Shown: positions 7,938 to 12,774, counted from the first letter of the stretch. The stretch: 12,774 bases of DNA from Lachnospiraceae bacterium UBA4364 (GCA_002393955.1 DGSK01000061.1:1-12774); one strand, 5' to 3'. Notes: generated by a model not told the origin, from the letters alone. Numbers and translations are program-made.

Positions 7938-8021
7938 GCCGGTGTGTCGGAATTGGCAGACGAGGCAGACTCAAAATCTGTTGTAGGCAACTACGTGCGG
8001 GTTCAAGTCCCGCCACCGGCA
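7938..8021 (+). tRNA. tRNA-Leu (anticodon CAA)
   Basis: The 84-nt cloverleaf has acceptor stem GCCGGTG (7938-7944) pairing with CACCGGC (8014-8020) and discriminator A8021. The anticodon loop is CTCAAAA, giving anticodon CAA, which reads UUG. A long variable arm, the mark of a class II tRNA, and a T-arm with GTTCAAGTC are also visible. The 3' CCA is not encoded and would be added after transcription. The 3' part of this gene is duplicated downstream at 8090-8103. Confidence 0.95.
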
Positions 8022-8033
8022 TTGATTAAATGT

Positions 8034-8056
8034 CCCTGCGTTAGCAGGGCTTTTTT
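8034..8056 (+). terminator. terminator of tRNA-Leu
   Basis: The stem CCCTGC/GCAGGG (8034-8039 with 8044-8049) has loop GTTA and is followed by CTTTTTT. It lies 12 nt after the tRNA. Confidence 0.85.
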
Positions 8057-8138
8057 GCAAGTTCGGGGCGGGACTTGAACCTCTCAAGCTCCCGCCACCG
8101 GCATTGATTAAATGTCCCTGCGTCAGCAGGGCTTTTTT
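8057..8138 (+). repeat. duplicated tRNA-Leu 3' end and terminator, with an inverted T-arm fragment
   Basis: Positions 8090-8138 repeat 8008-8056 with one mismatch in 49 nt: tRNA 3' end, 12-nt spacer, and terminator stem and T run. Just before this, 8067-8080 is the exact reverse complement of the tRNA T-arm segment 8001-8014. The inverted piece can fold with TCAAGCTCCCGCC at 8084-8096 into a 12-bp hairpin with one bulged C. The second copy is not a complete tRNA, since no 5' half exists. This is the kind of scar left by integration or excision at a tRNA 3' end, or by local duplication. Confidence 0.8.
8116..8138 (+). terminator. second copy of the tRNA-Leu terminator
   Basis: The stem CCCTGC/GCAGGG (8116-8121, 8126-8131) has loop GTCA and a T run. 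It differs from the first copy by one loop base and belongs to the duplicated segment. Confidence 0.75.
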
Positions 8139-8151
8139 ACCACAAAAAATT

Positions 8152-8185
8152 AAAACCGCCTTGCTCTGGTAAAGCAGGCGGTTTT
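8152..8185 (-). terminator. terminator after the LUD-domain gene
   Basis: AAAACCGCC (8152-8160) pairs with GGCGGTTTT (8177-8185), and inner pairs TGCT/AGCA extend the stem past one bulged T. Read on the minus strand the stem is followed by AATTTTTTG. It lies about 65 nt past the stop at 8251. It also faces the tRNA-Leu terminators, so it may act both ways. Confidence 0.8.
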
Positions 8186-8250
8186 ATTCAATGTAAAATC
8201 ATTATTTGCAGGAACAAATAAGTGTGCATCGGTGGTGCCGTTCGCACTGC

Positions 8251-8880
8251 TCAGAATCCCAGCTCTTCTCCAACCAATATCACATGTATCCTGCCCTCAT
8301 GCCTTGAAAACCTTGTGATAAGGAACTGGCAGCAGATATTATCCGGTGATTTGCAATCCATGCATTTGCCCGTCTTGGCACAGGGCGTTGAAAGTCCGAA
8401 ACGCTGCGCATTTATGGGCGCGGCCACATTTCTCGCACGCTTCATTGCGGCATCAATATCACTGCAGACCTTGTTCATTCCTACGATAAAGAGCACATGC
8501 TTCGGGCCCTGCGCTATCGCCGACACCCTGTTTGCATTTCCATCTATATTAACCAGTACCCCGTCGTCTGTCATGGCATTTACGCTCGAAAGGAAGAAAT
8601 CCGCATCGTATGCTTTGAGCATAGCCTCGCGCTTATCGGTGGCCTTATCCCTGTCTACAAAATCATAGTTTCCATTCTTAAGAGCATCAACAAGCCCTAT
8701 CTCATGCGCACTCATGGCACCGCCCATGGTCACTGTCGAGCCTTCCGGTATCAGCTCCAGAGCTTTCTTCAAGGCGTCTTCTTTGGTCGGCACATAATAC
8801 CCTGTCATATTTCTGGACTCAAGTCCTTTCACAACCTTCTGTGCAAGCAGTTCGTTTCTTTTTTTGATGTTCTCGTTCAT
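8251..8880 (-). CDS. LUD-domain protein (lactate utilization LutC/YkgG-like)
   Basis: The 209-residue protein matches the LUD domain (PF02589/DUF162). Motifs include STVTMGGAMS (48-57), the GVLVNIDGNANRV strand-turn (107-119) and PKHVLFIVGMNKV (126-138). In LutABC the LutC subunit belongs to an iron-sulfur-dependent lactate oxidation complex, but no lutA or lutB lies nearby. Stand-alone LUD proteins of this kind are common in Clostridia and their function is poorly known. The C-terminal part has a cysteine group (Cys167, Cys173, Cys176, Cys183, Cys184 in CAKTGKCMDCKSPDNICC) that could bind metal or an Fe-S cluster; this is inference. The ribosome site GGAGGG lies 7 nt before the start. The gene has its own candidate promoter at 8949-8978 and terminator at 8152-8185. 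Confidence 0.85.
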   Translation of the reverse strand: MNENIKKRNELLAQKVVKGLESRNMTGYYVPTKEDALKKALELIPEGSTVTMGGAMSAHEIGLVDALKNGNYDFVDRDKATDKREAMLKAYDADFFLSSVNAMTDDGVLVNIDGNANRVSAIAQGPKHVLFIVGMNKVCSDIDAAMKRARNVAAPINAQRFGLSTPCAKTGKCMDCKSPDNICCQFLITRFSRHEGRIHVILVGEELGF

Positions 8881-8907
8881 GGTGATGCCCTCCTATGATA
8901 ATAATAA

Positions 8908-8939
8908 AACCCGGATGCCGGTTTAACGACATCCGGGTT
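8908..8939 (-). terminator. terminator after the lipoprotein gene, inside the LUD-gene leader
   Basis: A perfect 10-bp stem (8908-8917 with 8930-8939) is followed on the minus strand by TTTTATTATT. It ends the lipoprotein transcript. If the promoter at 8949-8978 is real, it also sits at the very start of the LUD-gene leader and could attenuate it. Confidence 0.75.
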
Positions 8940-8948
8940 CTATATCCT

Positions 8949-8986
8949 ATTTTACCACTTACCGTACAAAACTGTTAAACAGTTTT
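8949..8986 (-). promoter_or_regulatory. candidate LUD-gene promoter overlapped by a 19-bp palindrome
   Basis: On the minus strand TTAACA (8973-8978), an 18-nt spacer and TAAAAT (8949-8954) form a plausible promoter. The -35 box lies inside a palindrome at 8968-8986 (arms AAAACTGTT/AACAGTTTT, one central base), which looks like an operator for a dimeric repressor. The palindrome could alternatively be a weak terminator just after the lipoprotein stop. Confidence 0.45.
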
Positions 8987-8996
8987 CCCTGACTGA

Positions 8997-9632
8997 TCAT
9001 TCAGCCTTCTGCTCTGTCTCAGCAGCTGCGTCAGCACCCTCTTCAAGGGTAACATCCTCGACAGCCTCACCTACGATAGTAGTAGTAACAAGATCCCTTG
9101 CTACAGACTCATCAAGTGCAAGTGCCTCGTTTACATTGCCATCCTGGTCAACAAGGATACCAGTCTCAAGGGTATCATCAAAGTAGTAACCGAAAGTCTT
9201 GTTGTCGATGTGAAGGATAGTATATGCTGTACCATCATCAAGAGTTCCGTCCTCTGTCTCGAAGTTACCATACTCAATGGTGCCCTGATCATAAATAAGT
9301 GCGATCATATCACCTGTTTCATTCCTGAAAAGTGCAAGCTCCATATCGCAGTCAGGGTTTCCGTTTACATAGAGGCCACCCATATAAGTAAGGGAAGCCT
9401 GGATCGTCTCAACCTCAGCATCGATATCGATCTCATCTTCACCCTCTGCTGCTTCCTCTGTAGGTTCTTCAGCAGTCTCTTCTGTGGGTTCCTCAGCAAC
9501 TTCCTCTGTTGCTTCTACAGTTTCCTCTGTTGCAGCTTCCTCAGCAGGAGCTTCAGCCCCGGATGTGCAGGCTGTGCAAAGAGCAAGGCTCATAACGCCG
9601 GCTAACATTGTCATCACTAACTTCTTTTTCAT
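8997..9632 (-). CDS. Glu/Thr-rich putative lipoprotein
   Basis: The start is set at 9632: AAGGAGGA lies 7 nt before this ATG, whereas the in-frame ATG at 9653 has its codons made of the ribosome site itself. The 211-residue product has a basic start (MKKKL), a hydrophobic stretch and a lipobox-like LCTAC near residues 18-22, so it is probably a lipoprotein anchored on the outer face of the membrane. Residues of about 25-70 are a low-complexity TEE/AEE linker, likely a disordered spacer. The remaining 140 residues form an acidic globular domain with alternating strands (YMGGLYVNGNPDCDMELALF, MIALIYDQGTIEYGNFET). I do not recognise the family; similar small Lachnospiraceae lipoproteins are mostly uncharacterised. 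It is monocistronic, with a promoter at 9694-9721 and a terminator at 8908-8939. Confidence 0.8.
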   Translation of the reverse strand: MKKKLVMTMLAGVMSLALCTACTSGAEAPAEEAATEETVEATEEVAEEPTEETAEEPTEEAAEGEDEIDIDAEVETIQASLTYMGGLYVNGNPDCDMELALFRNETGDMIALIYDQGTIEYGNFETEDGTLDDGTAYTILHIDNKTFGYYFDDTLETGILVDQDGNVNEALALDESVARDLVTTTIVGEAVEDVTLEEGADAAAETEQKAE

Positions 9633-9645
9633 TTTTCTCCTCCTT

Positions 9646-9666
9646 AGGACCATTTCCCCCGGTCCT
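9646..9666 (-). promoter_or_regulatory. short hairpin in the lipoprotein mRNA leader
   Basis: AGGACC (9646-9651) pairs with GGTCCT (9661-9666) around a G-rich loop. The hairpin lies immediately before the AAGGAGGA ribosome site of the lipoprotein gene, where it could affect mRNA stability or ribosome access. Confidence 0.4.
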
Positions 9667-9693
9667 CATAAAAATTATTGTTCGACAATCCCA

Positions 9694-9721
9694 ATTATAG
9701 ACACTTTCGGTATTATGTTAA
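9694..9721 (-). promoter_or_regulatory. promoter of the lipoprotein gene
   Basis: On the minus strand -35 TTAACA (9716-9721), a 16-nt spacer and a perfect -10 TATAAT (9694-9699) lie about 60 nt upstream of the start at 9632. Confidence 0.6.
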
Positions 9722-9804
9722 GCCGATTTTTTTACTATTTTTACATCAAAGCTTCCTTTTTTTTATGCAGAATTAACAACTCTTTCAAATAATAAAAAAA
9801 ATAC

Positions 9805-9833
9805 TTGACTTTAAGCAGGGAGGAGTATAAAAT
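9805..9833 (+). promoter_or_regulatory. promoter of tRNA-Gly
   Basis: TTGACT (9805-9810), a 17-nt spacer and TAAAAT (9828-9833) stand 11 nt before the tRNA 5' end, a near-consensus arrangement. Confidence 0.75.
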
Positions 9834-9844
9834 TGTTTTTGTTT

Positions 9845-9915
9845 GCGGGTGTAGTTCAATGGTAGAATGTCAGCCTTCCAAGCTGAATACGGGGGTCCGA
9901 TTCCCCTCACCCGCT
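9845..9915 (+). tRNA. tRNA-Gly (anticodon TCC)
   Basis: The 71-nt cloverleaf has acceptor stem GCGGGTG (9845-9851) pairing with CACCCGC (9908-9914) and discriminator T9915. The anticodon stem is TCAGC/GCTGA around loop CTTCCAA, giving anticodon TCC, which reads GGA. The T-arm is GGGGGTCCGATTCCCCT. The 3' CCA is not encoded. Its 3' segment from 9895 is repeated at 12721, marking it as an integration target. Confidence 0.95.
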
Positions 9916-9927
9916 TGGTAAAGAAAG
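9895..9927 (+). repeat. 33-bp direct repeat at the tRNA-Gly 3' end (att-like, left copy)
   Basis: This segment covers the T-loop and 3' acceptor half of tRNA-Gly plus 12 nt of flank and is identical to 12721-12753. A repeat starting inside a tRNA T-arm and ending just past the gene is typical of the core site of tyrosine-recombinase integration, in which the element restores the tRNA 3' end. Confidence 0.75.
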
Positions 9928-9958
9928 CTCTTAAATCAAGTGATTTAAGAGCTCTTTT
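9926..9958 (+). terminator. terminator of tRNA-Gly, probably bidirectional
   Basis: A 13-bp perfect inverted repeat (9926-9938 with 9941-9953) is followed by CTTTTT on the plus strand and by a TTTCTTT run on the minus strand. It ends tRNA-Gly and, from the other side, the prepilin-like gene that stops at 9980. Confidence 0.8.
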
Positions 9959-9979
9959 TATCAGCTTATCCGGAATTTC

Positions 9980-10642
9980 TCAAAGAGTATTGTTTTTACC
10001 ATTTGCATTTATGGGTGTAGGCGGATCACCTTCCATATATCCCGGATCAGGATTCGGCCAAAGCCTGTAATACACGAAGCCGTTCGTTACGCCTTCACCA
10101 TCGGTACCCGGCTTTACGGGACATACCCATACTTCTACATCACCCGTATCGGCACGTTTTAGTATTCTGTACTGATTTATATTGTATTTTCTGTAAAAAA
10201 TGTTTATGTCTTCGCTCTGAAGTTCATCTACATAAGCATCATAAAGAACCGGGTGTTTGCCCTTTCCATACGGATCTCGGAGGACTCCGTTTCTGAAATT
10301 GCCGGCATACTTACCCGTAATGGATCCTTTTTTTGTGAGTGTCCATTCAAAGCCGTTAATTACCCTGTAACCATCTCCTGTAACGGGATCCGTCACATCG
10401 AAATAGACCTGTGTGCTTTTCGCTCCTATGGTGTCCCACTCAGCACAGGCATCCGGATTTGTCGCGATCACCCGCTCCAGGGCCTCCCCCAGAGTCTGGG
10501 CCATATGCATATCCCGCACTTTCTTTGACTGTTCCAGATACTTTATAAGGGACGGCGTGACCAGAGCAACCAGCAGGGCGATTATCATGATCACTATTAT
10601 CAATTCAACCAATGAAAAACCCTTATTTCGAATTTTTTTCAT
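9980..10642 (-). CDS. type IV prepilin / pseudopilin-like protein
   Basis: The start is set at 10642, where AAAGGAGGG precedes the ATG. An ATG seven codons upstream overlaps that ribosome site and is unlikely. The 220-residue product begins MKKIRNKG|FSLVE, a class III signal cut by prepilin peptidase after Gly8, with Phe1 and Glu5 of the mature protein conserved. The hydrophobic helix runs through about residue 30, and a helical stretch with QSKKVRDMHMAQTLGEAL follows. The C-terminal globular domain is rich in Tyr and Pro and ends in a Gly/Asn-rich tail. Such proteins form pili or competence and secretion pseudopili. No assembly ATPase, membrane platform or peptidase gene is nearby, so this is an orphan that would need machinery encoded elsewhere. 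It lies inside the tRNA-Gly repeat-bounded interval. Confidence 0.85.
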   Translation of the reverse strand: MKKIRNKGFSLVELIIVIMIIALLVALVTPSLIKYLEQSKKVRDMHMAQTLGEALERVIATNPDACAEWDTIGAKSTQVYFDVTDPVTGDGYRVINGFEWTLTKKGSITGKYAGNFRNGVLRDPYGKGKHPVLYDAYVDELQSEDINIFYRKYNINQYRILKRADTGDVEVWVCPVKPGTDGEGVTNGFVYYRLWPNPDPGYMEGDPPTPINANGKNNTL

Positions 10643-10794
10643 GAGCGCAGTCCCTCCTTTCATATATTATCGTCAGATTTGACGAGATTCTATATATATT
10701 ATAATACTTTTTCCCCCCTCAATAAATGCTTTTTTACCAGTACCAGACTACTCGACAGACTATTTTCTCACCACTACATCCATTATTTTTCTGC

Positions 10795-10811
10795 TGCAGC
10801 ACTCCGCTGCA
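10795..10811. repeat. short inverted repeat after the EAL gene
   Basis: TGCAGC (10795-10800) pairs with GCTGCA (10806-10811) around a 5-nt loop, 17 nt past the EAL stop. On the minus strand it has no T run, so it is at best a weak terminator. The rest of the 10664-10827 gap holds the prepilin ribosome site and an AT-rich run with TATAAT-like sequence (about 10690-10706), a possible prepilin promoter. Confidence 0.3.
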
Positions 10812-10827
10812 TCATCCGCACACGATA

Positions 10828-11754
10828 TCAGAGATATTTCTGCTCATAATCCTCAACAGTGATCGGCTTGCTGTAATAATATCCCTGTATGGTACTGCAC
10901 CCGAGTCCGCCAAGCCTTTCAACCTGTTCCTTTGTTTCAGCACCCTCATCAAGGCACGAGAACCCCAGGTCCTCCGCAAGGGAGATTATATGCTTTAATA
11001 CAAGCAGATCCTCTTCCTTCTCTGTGCTGCCTCCGATCTTATCCACAAAGCTTTTATCTATCTTAAGCGTGTCTATAGGCATACAGGTAAGCAGCGACAA
11101 GGACGAATATCCTGTCCCGAAATCATCCATTGAAAGCTTAAAGCCGCGCTTCCGCAGTTCGGCCAGAGTGCTTATCATGTGCTCCGTATTATCATAATAT
11201 GCACTCTCCGTTAATTCAAAATCGATAAGCTCATGGTCCACACCATAGCTGTCCACTATCCCTGTGAGATGATCTATTATAGCGTTATCATACAGCCTTA
11301 TCCTTGACAGGTTCACGGAAACAGGATAAAGCGGCTTTCCTTCTTTTTTCCATTTTTGAAGGGCCTCACAGACTTTCCGCAATACAATGTCATCAATCTT
11401 TCCGACAGAACCGTCTTTTTCAAAGAAAGGTATGAATTTAGCCGGGGACAAAAGTTCTTTTTTCTTGTAATTCCATCGGCATAGAGCTTCTGCACCTTTT
11501 ATCCTGTCCTGCGCGCTGTCAAATTTCGGCTGCAGATACAGAACAAATTCATCATTTGAGATAGCCGTATCCGTATATGCTTTTATGTAATTGCTCCATA
11601 AGACAAACCTTGCTCGTGATGACAGAAGCAAACCGGTTCCTGAGAAAGTAATGTATCGGATGGCAGAAAATTTAAAGAATGATCCTCCTTCATCAAGAGA
11701 ATTTGACCGTTTTATACATGAAGATTGGAATCCTTTCTTTGATCCGCTTCCCAT
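10828..11754 (-). CDS. EAL-domain cyclic-di-GMP phosphodiesterase, 5'-truncated
   Basis: From about ORF residue 60 to 305 this is a complete EAL domain. It has LYLQPKF, the signature EALCRW at 89-94, VNLS with the metal-binding Asn, ELTES, MDDFGTGYSSL, KIDKSF, DEGAET (usually EGVET) and QGYYYSKP. All catalytic acidic residues are present, so the domain should hydrolyse c-di-GMP. The stretch at 47-62 (RARFVLWSNYIKAYTD) looks like the tail of a preceding GGDEF domain and its linker, but the GGDEF domain is missing. Residues 1-45 resemble no family, and the overlapping plus-strand frame there reads more like protein. The authentic gene therefore probably breaks near 11630, and the ORF end at 11754 is only the open-frame limit. 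No ribosome site supports any start, so it may not be expressed. Confidence 0.8.
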   Translation of the reverse strand: MGSGSKKGFQSSCIKRSNSLDEGGSFFKFSAIRYITFSGTGLLLSSRARFVLWSNYIKAYTDTAISNDEFVLYLQPKFDSAQDRIKGAEALCRWNYKKKELLSPAKFIPFFEKDGSVGKIDDIVLRKVCEALQKWKKEGKPLYPVSVNLSRIRLYDNAIIDHLTGIVDSYGVDHELIDFELTESAYYDNTEHMISTLAELRKRGFKLSMDDFGTGYSSLSLLTCMPIDTLKIDKSFVDKIGGSTEKEEDLLVLKHIISLAEDLGFSCLDEGAETKEQVERLGGLGCSTIQGYYYSKPITVEDYEQKYL

Positions 11755-11830
11755 ATCTCATCTGCTTGAAGATAAAAAAACTACATCCACTAACAAAAGC
11801 ACCGGTAGCTCACAGCCGGAGAAAGAATGA
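11651..11830 (+). pseudogene. small mobile-element-type gene, probably truncated at its 5' end
   Basis: This plus-strand frame encodes about 59 residues from the ATG at 11651. The frame is open further left to 11591, but that part overlaps the EAL linker on the other strand. The sequence has a natural look (MAENLKNDPPSSREFDRFI, then HEDWNPFFDP) and ends in a Ser/Thr/Lys-rich tail. I do not recognise a family. Only GAGAAAG lies near the start, a weak site. The next gene begins 5 nt after its stop, so it belongs to a plus-strand run of small genes opposite in direction to the EAL gene. It may be either a complete 59-residue gene or the 3' end of a longer one cut at the junction near 11630. Confidence 0.5.
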
Positions 11831-11834
11831 CAGT

Positions 11835-12077
11835 ATGAAAAAAGATCAGATTTCAGCCATTATTGAGGCAAACAGAAAGATACACACAGACAAGCTTAAA
11901 AGCTATGTAGATGACTACACTGAAACCTGCCATTATGTTTATGCTTCCGATAATCTTTACTGTGATGAAGCTGACAGCTTTACCCTTGCTGATATAAAGA
12001 AGCTGACTGCAGGTTTTGAAGCCATACTTGAAAAAAGAGAAAAAAACAGCATCACAAAGGAAGTATGCGAGGTATAA
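11835..12077 (+). CDS. hypothetical 80-residue protein
   Basis: The gene starts at the ATG preceded by GGAGAAAG (11818-11825), 9 nt upstream, and ends at 12077. The 80-residue product is soluble and charged. It has a predicted N-terminal helix (MKKDQISAIIEANRKIHTDK), a Tyr/Cys-containing middle and a C-terminal helix (DIKKLTAGFEAILEKREKN). No known family is recognised. It lies between two small plus-strand genes with almost no gaps (5 nt before, 2 nt after), so the three form one transcription unit. Small tightly packed genes of this sort are typical of integrative or conjugative elements and phages in Clostridia. The coding strand differs from the flanking chromosomal protein genes. Confidence 0.6.
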   Translation: MKKDQISAIIEANRKIHTDKLKSYVDDYTETCHYVYASDNLYCDEADSFTLADIKKLTAGFEAILEKREKNSITKEVCEV

Positions 12078-12079
12078 AA

Positions 12080-12481
12080 ATGGGGATTACAGATCATAAT
12101 GGAAAATTCTTTAAAAACCTTCAGGAGATGTGTGATTATCACGGCACCAGTTATGGCTGTTTTTATCAGCGTATGAAAGCAGGCTACTCGCTTGAAGAAA
12201 GCCTTACTGGTATAGGCGTAAAAAGCCGTGGGCGTAAAAAGCCCTGTATAGACCATTTAGGAAACCGTTTTGCCACTGTTAATGATAGATGTGACTGCTA
12301 TGGCATCCCTGTTAACATATTCTATGCCCGTATTAGAGATGGCTATACGCTTAAAGAAGCACTTACAGAAGCTTATCACAAATCTTGTAAAAAAAAGAAA
12401 GAGCAGTACGCAGATATAAAGGATGATTCATGTGACTTTGAAAAGTCTATATACTGGTGGCAGAACTATGAAAACTATTAA
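12080..12481 (+). CDS. small protein with two 39-residue tandem repeats
   Basis: The start at 12080 is preferred: GAGG (12069-12072) lies 7 nt upstream and it follows the previous stop by 2 nt. An ATG at 12065 would overlap that gene. The 133-residue product holds two 39-residue units at residues 5-43 and 58-96, identical at 16 positions. The shared pattern is DH-x-G-x2-F, then CD-x2-G, then FY-x-R-x3-GY-x-L-x-E-x-LT, joined by a basic SRGRKK linker. Each unit looks like a short strand followed by a helix-turn-helix-like segment. Similar repeats occur in small proteins of Firmicutes mobile elements, from memory, and nucleic-acid binding is a reasonable guess. A Lys-rich stretch and an aromatic end (IYWWQNY) follow. 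It ends the plus-strand run before a degraded ORF. Confidence 0.7.
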   Translation: MGITDHNGKFFKNLQEMCDYHGTSYGCFYQRMKAGYSLEESLTGIGVKSRGRKKPCIDHLGNRFATVNDRCDCYGIPVNIFYARIRDGYTLKEALTEAYHKSCKKKKEQYADIKDDSCDFEKSIYWWQNYENY

Positions 12482-12511
12482 CGATTTACCCCAAAATAGG
12501 AGGGGTAAACT

Positions 12512-12660
12512 ATGGGTATAGCTGCTATCTACCATTTTACAAATGGATCAAGCATCCGTCTGAGCTCAGGGACTTGAAAGCATTCGCCGATTCCCTGGGT
12601 TATACAGACAATGAAATTTTCTTTAACCAGCCGAAAAAAAACAGGGTTAACATATGGTGA
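12512..12660 (+). pseudogene. short frameshifted gene remnant
   Basis: An excellent ribosome site AGGAGGGG (12498-12505) precedes the ATG at 12512, but that frame stops after 21 residues. Another frame is open from 12472 to the TGA at 12658-12660, without an ATG. It encodes a protein-like stretch (YLPFYKWIKHPSELRDLKAF, then ADSLGYTDNEIFF). Loss of one base just after the start would explain both. A 17-residue ORF (12468-12521) also overlaps. The family is unknown. Positions 12661-12720 show no gene. Confidence 0.45.
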
Positions 12661-12720
12661 ACAGAGATTACAGCCCTCTCAAAACCTCCTTTCCATAAGG
12701 GTTTCTTAAGTGTTACAGTA

Positions 12721-12753
12721 GTCCGATTCCCCTCACCCGCTTGGTAAAGAAAG
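12721..12753 (+). repeat. 33-bp direct repeat of the tRNA-Gly 3' end (att-like, right copy)
   Basis: This segment is identical to 9895-9927. No tRNA 5' half precedes it (12661-12720 is unrelated), so it is a fragment, as expected for the distal att site of an island inserted at tRNA-Gly. Its right end coincides with the start of an IS-like terminus, so the original repeat could have been longer. Confidence 0.75.
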
Positions 12754-12774
12754 GGGCTGTCGCACTAAAGTTGT
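12753..12774. mobile_element. possible insertion-sequence terminus at the window edge
   Basis: GGGGCTGTCGCACTAAAG resembles the terminal inverted repeats I remember from IS1182-type elements in Firmicutes. Only 22 bases are visible, with no transposase, so the call rests on similarity by memory. Confidence 0.3.

Noticed and set aside
8090..8103. Second tRNA-Leu gene
   Set aside because: Only the 3' end (T-arm edge and acceptor strand) is present; no D-arm, anticodon arm or 5' acceptor strand precedes it.
8222..8668. Plus-strand 148-residue ORF
   Set aside because: It lies opposite the LUD gene, has no ribosome site and shows a composition typical of an antisense shadow.
9633..9653. Upstream ATG for the lipoprotein (seven extra codons)
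   Set aside because: The extra codons consist of the AAGGAGGAG ribosome site of the downstream ATG, which gives a normal signal peptide.
10643..10663. Upstream ATG for the prepilin-like gene
   Set aside because: The AAAGGAGGG site would lie inside the coding sequence; the ATG at 10642 gives the classic short basic prepilin leader.
11640..11754. N-terminal 38 residues of the EAL open frame as real protein
   Set aside because: There is no ribosome site, no recognisable domain, and the opposite strand has a better protein-like frame with its own downstream genes.
11957..12256. Minus-strand 99-residue ORF
   Set aside because: It is antisense to two plus-strand genes that have good ribosome sites and tight spacing; its Phe/Ser-rich composition is that of a shadow frame.
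1..12774. CRISPR array or defence system
   Set aside because: I saw no regularly spaced direct repeats and no cas-like or known defence genes; the repeats found are tRNA-derived or short leader motifs.

Overview
The window looks like a Firmicutes chromosome segment, most likely Lachnospiraceae (Butyrivibrio-like). The reasons are strong AGGAGG-type ribosome binding sites, moderate G+C, a zinc-ribbon Ser/Thr kinase fused to a DUF6273-like domain, an EAL protein of the type common in that family, a Glu-rich lipoprotein, and tRNA genes without encoded CCA. The genus is inference; no search was run.

Positions 168-7677 (all minus strand) read from right to left as two consecutive gene sets. The first is a MacB-type ABC exporter set: ATPase (6733-7677), a large membrane-anchored extracytoplasmic CARDB-like protein with a calcium-binding-like segment (4870-6666), and a MacB/FtsX permease (3484-4866). 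A good promoter lies at 7849-7876, with a leader of about 165 nt. The second is a signalling and cytoskeleton set: Ser/Thr kinase (1485-3368), a PPP-type metallophosphatase (674-1474) and a bactofilin (168-659). These are packed with gaps of 10 and 14 nt and closed by a terminator at 91-119. The juxtaposition suggests a reversible phosphorylation system acting on envelope or cytoskeletal proteins. This is the most interesting functional hypothesis in the window.

Positions 7895-9915 hold two plus-strand tRNA genes, tRNA-Leu(CAA) and tRNA-Gly(TCC), each with a recognisable promoter. Between them are minus-strand genes for a LUD-domain protein and a lipoprotein, with their own promoters and terminators. 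The tRNA-Leu 3' end and its terminator are duplicated just downstream, with an inverted T-arm fragment in between.

Positions 9895-12753 are bounded by a 33-bp exact direct repeat of the tRNA-Gly 3' end plus flank, the expected footprint of tRNA-targeted integration. Inside lie an orphan type IV prepilin-like gene and a 5'-truncated EAL phosphodiesterase gene (both minus). A junction near 11630 follows, and then three small plus-strand genes and a frameshifted remnant with the character of mobile-element genes. No integrase is present, so this looks like a decayed island. The last 22 bases resemble the end of an insertion sequence that continues beyond the window.
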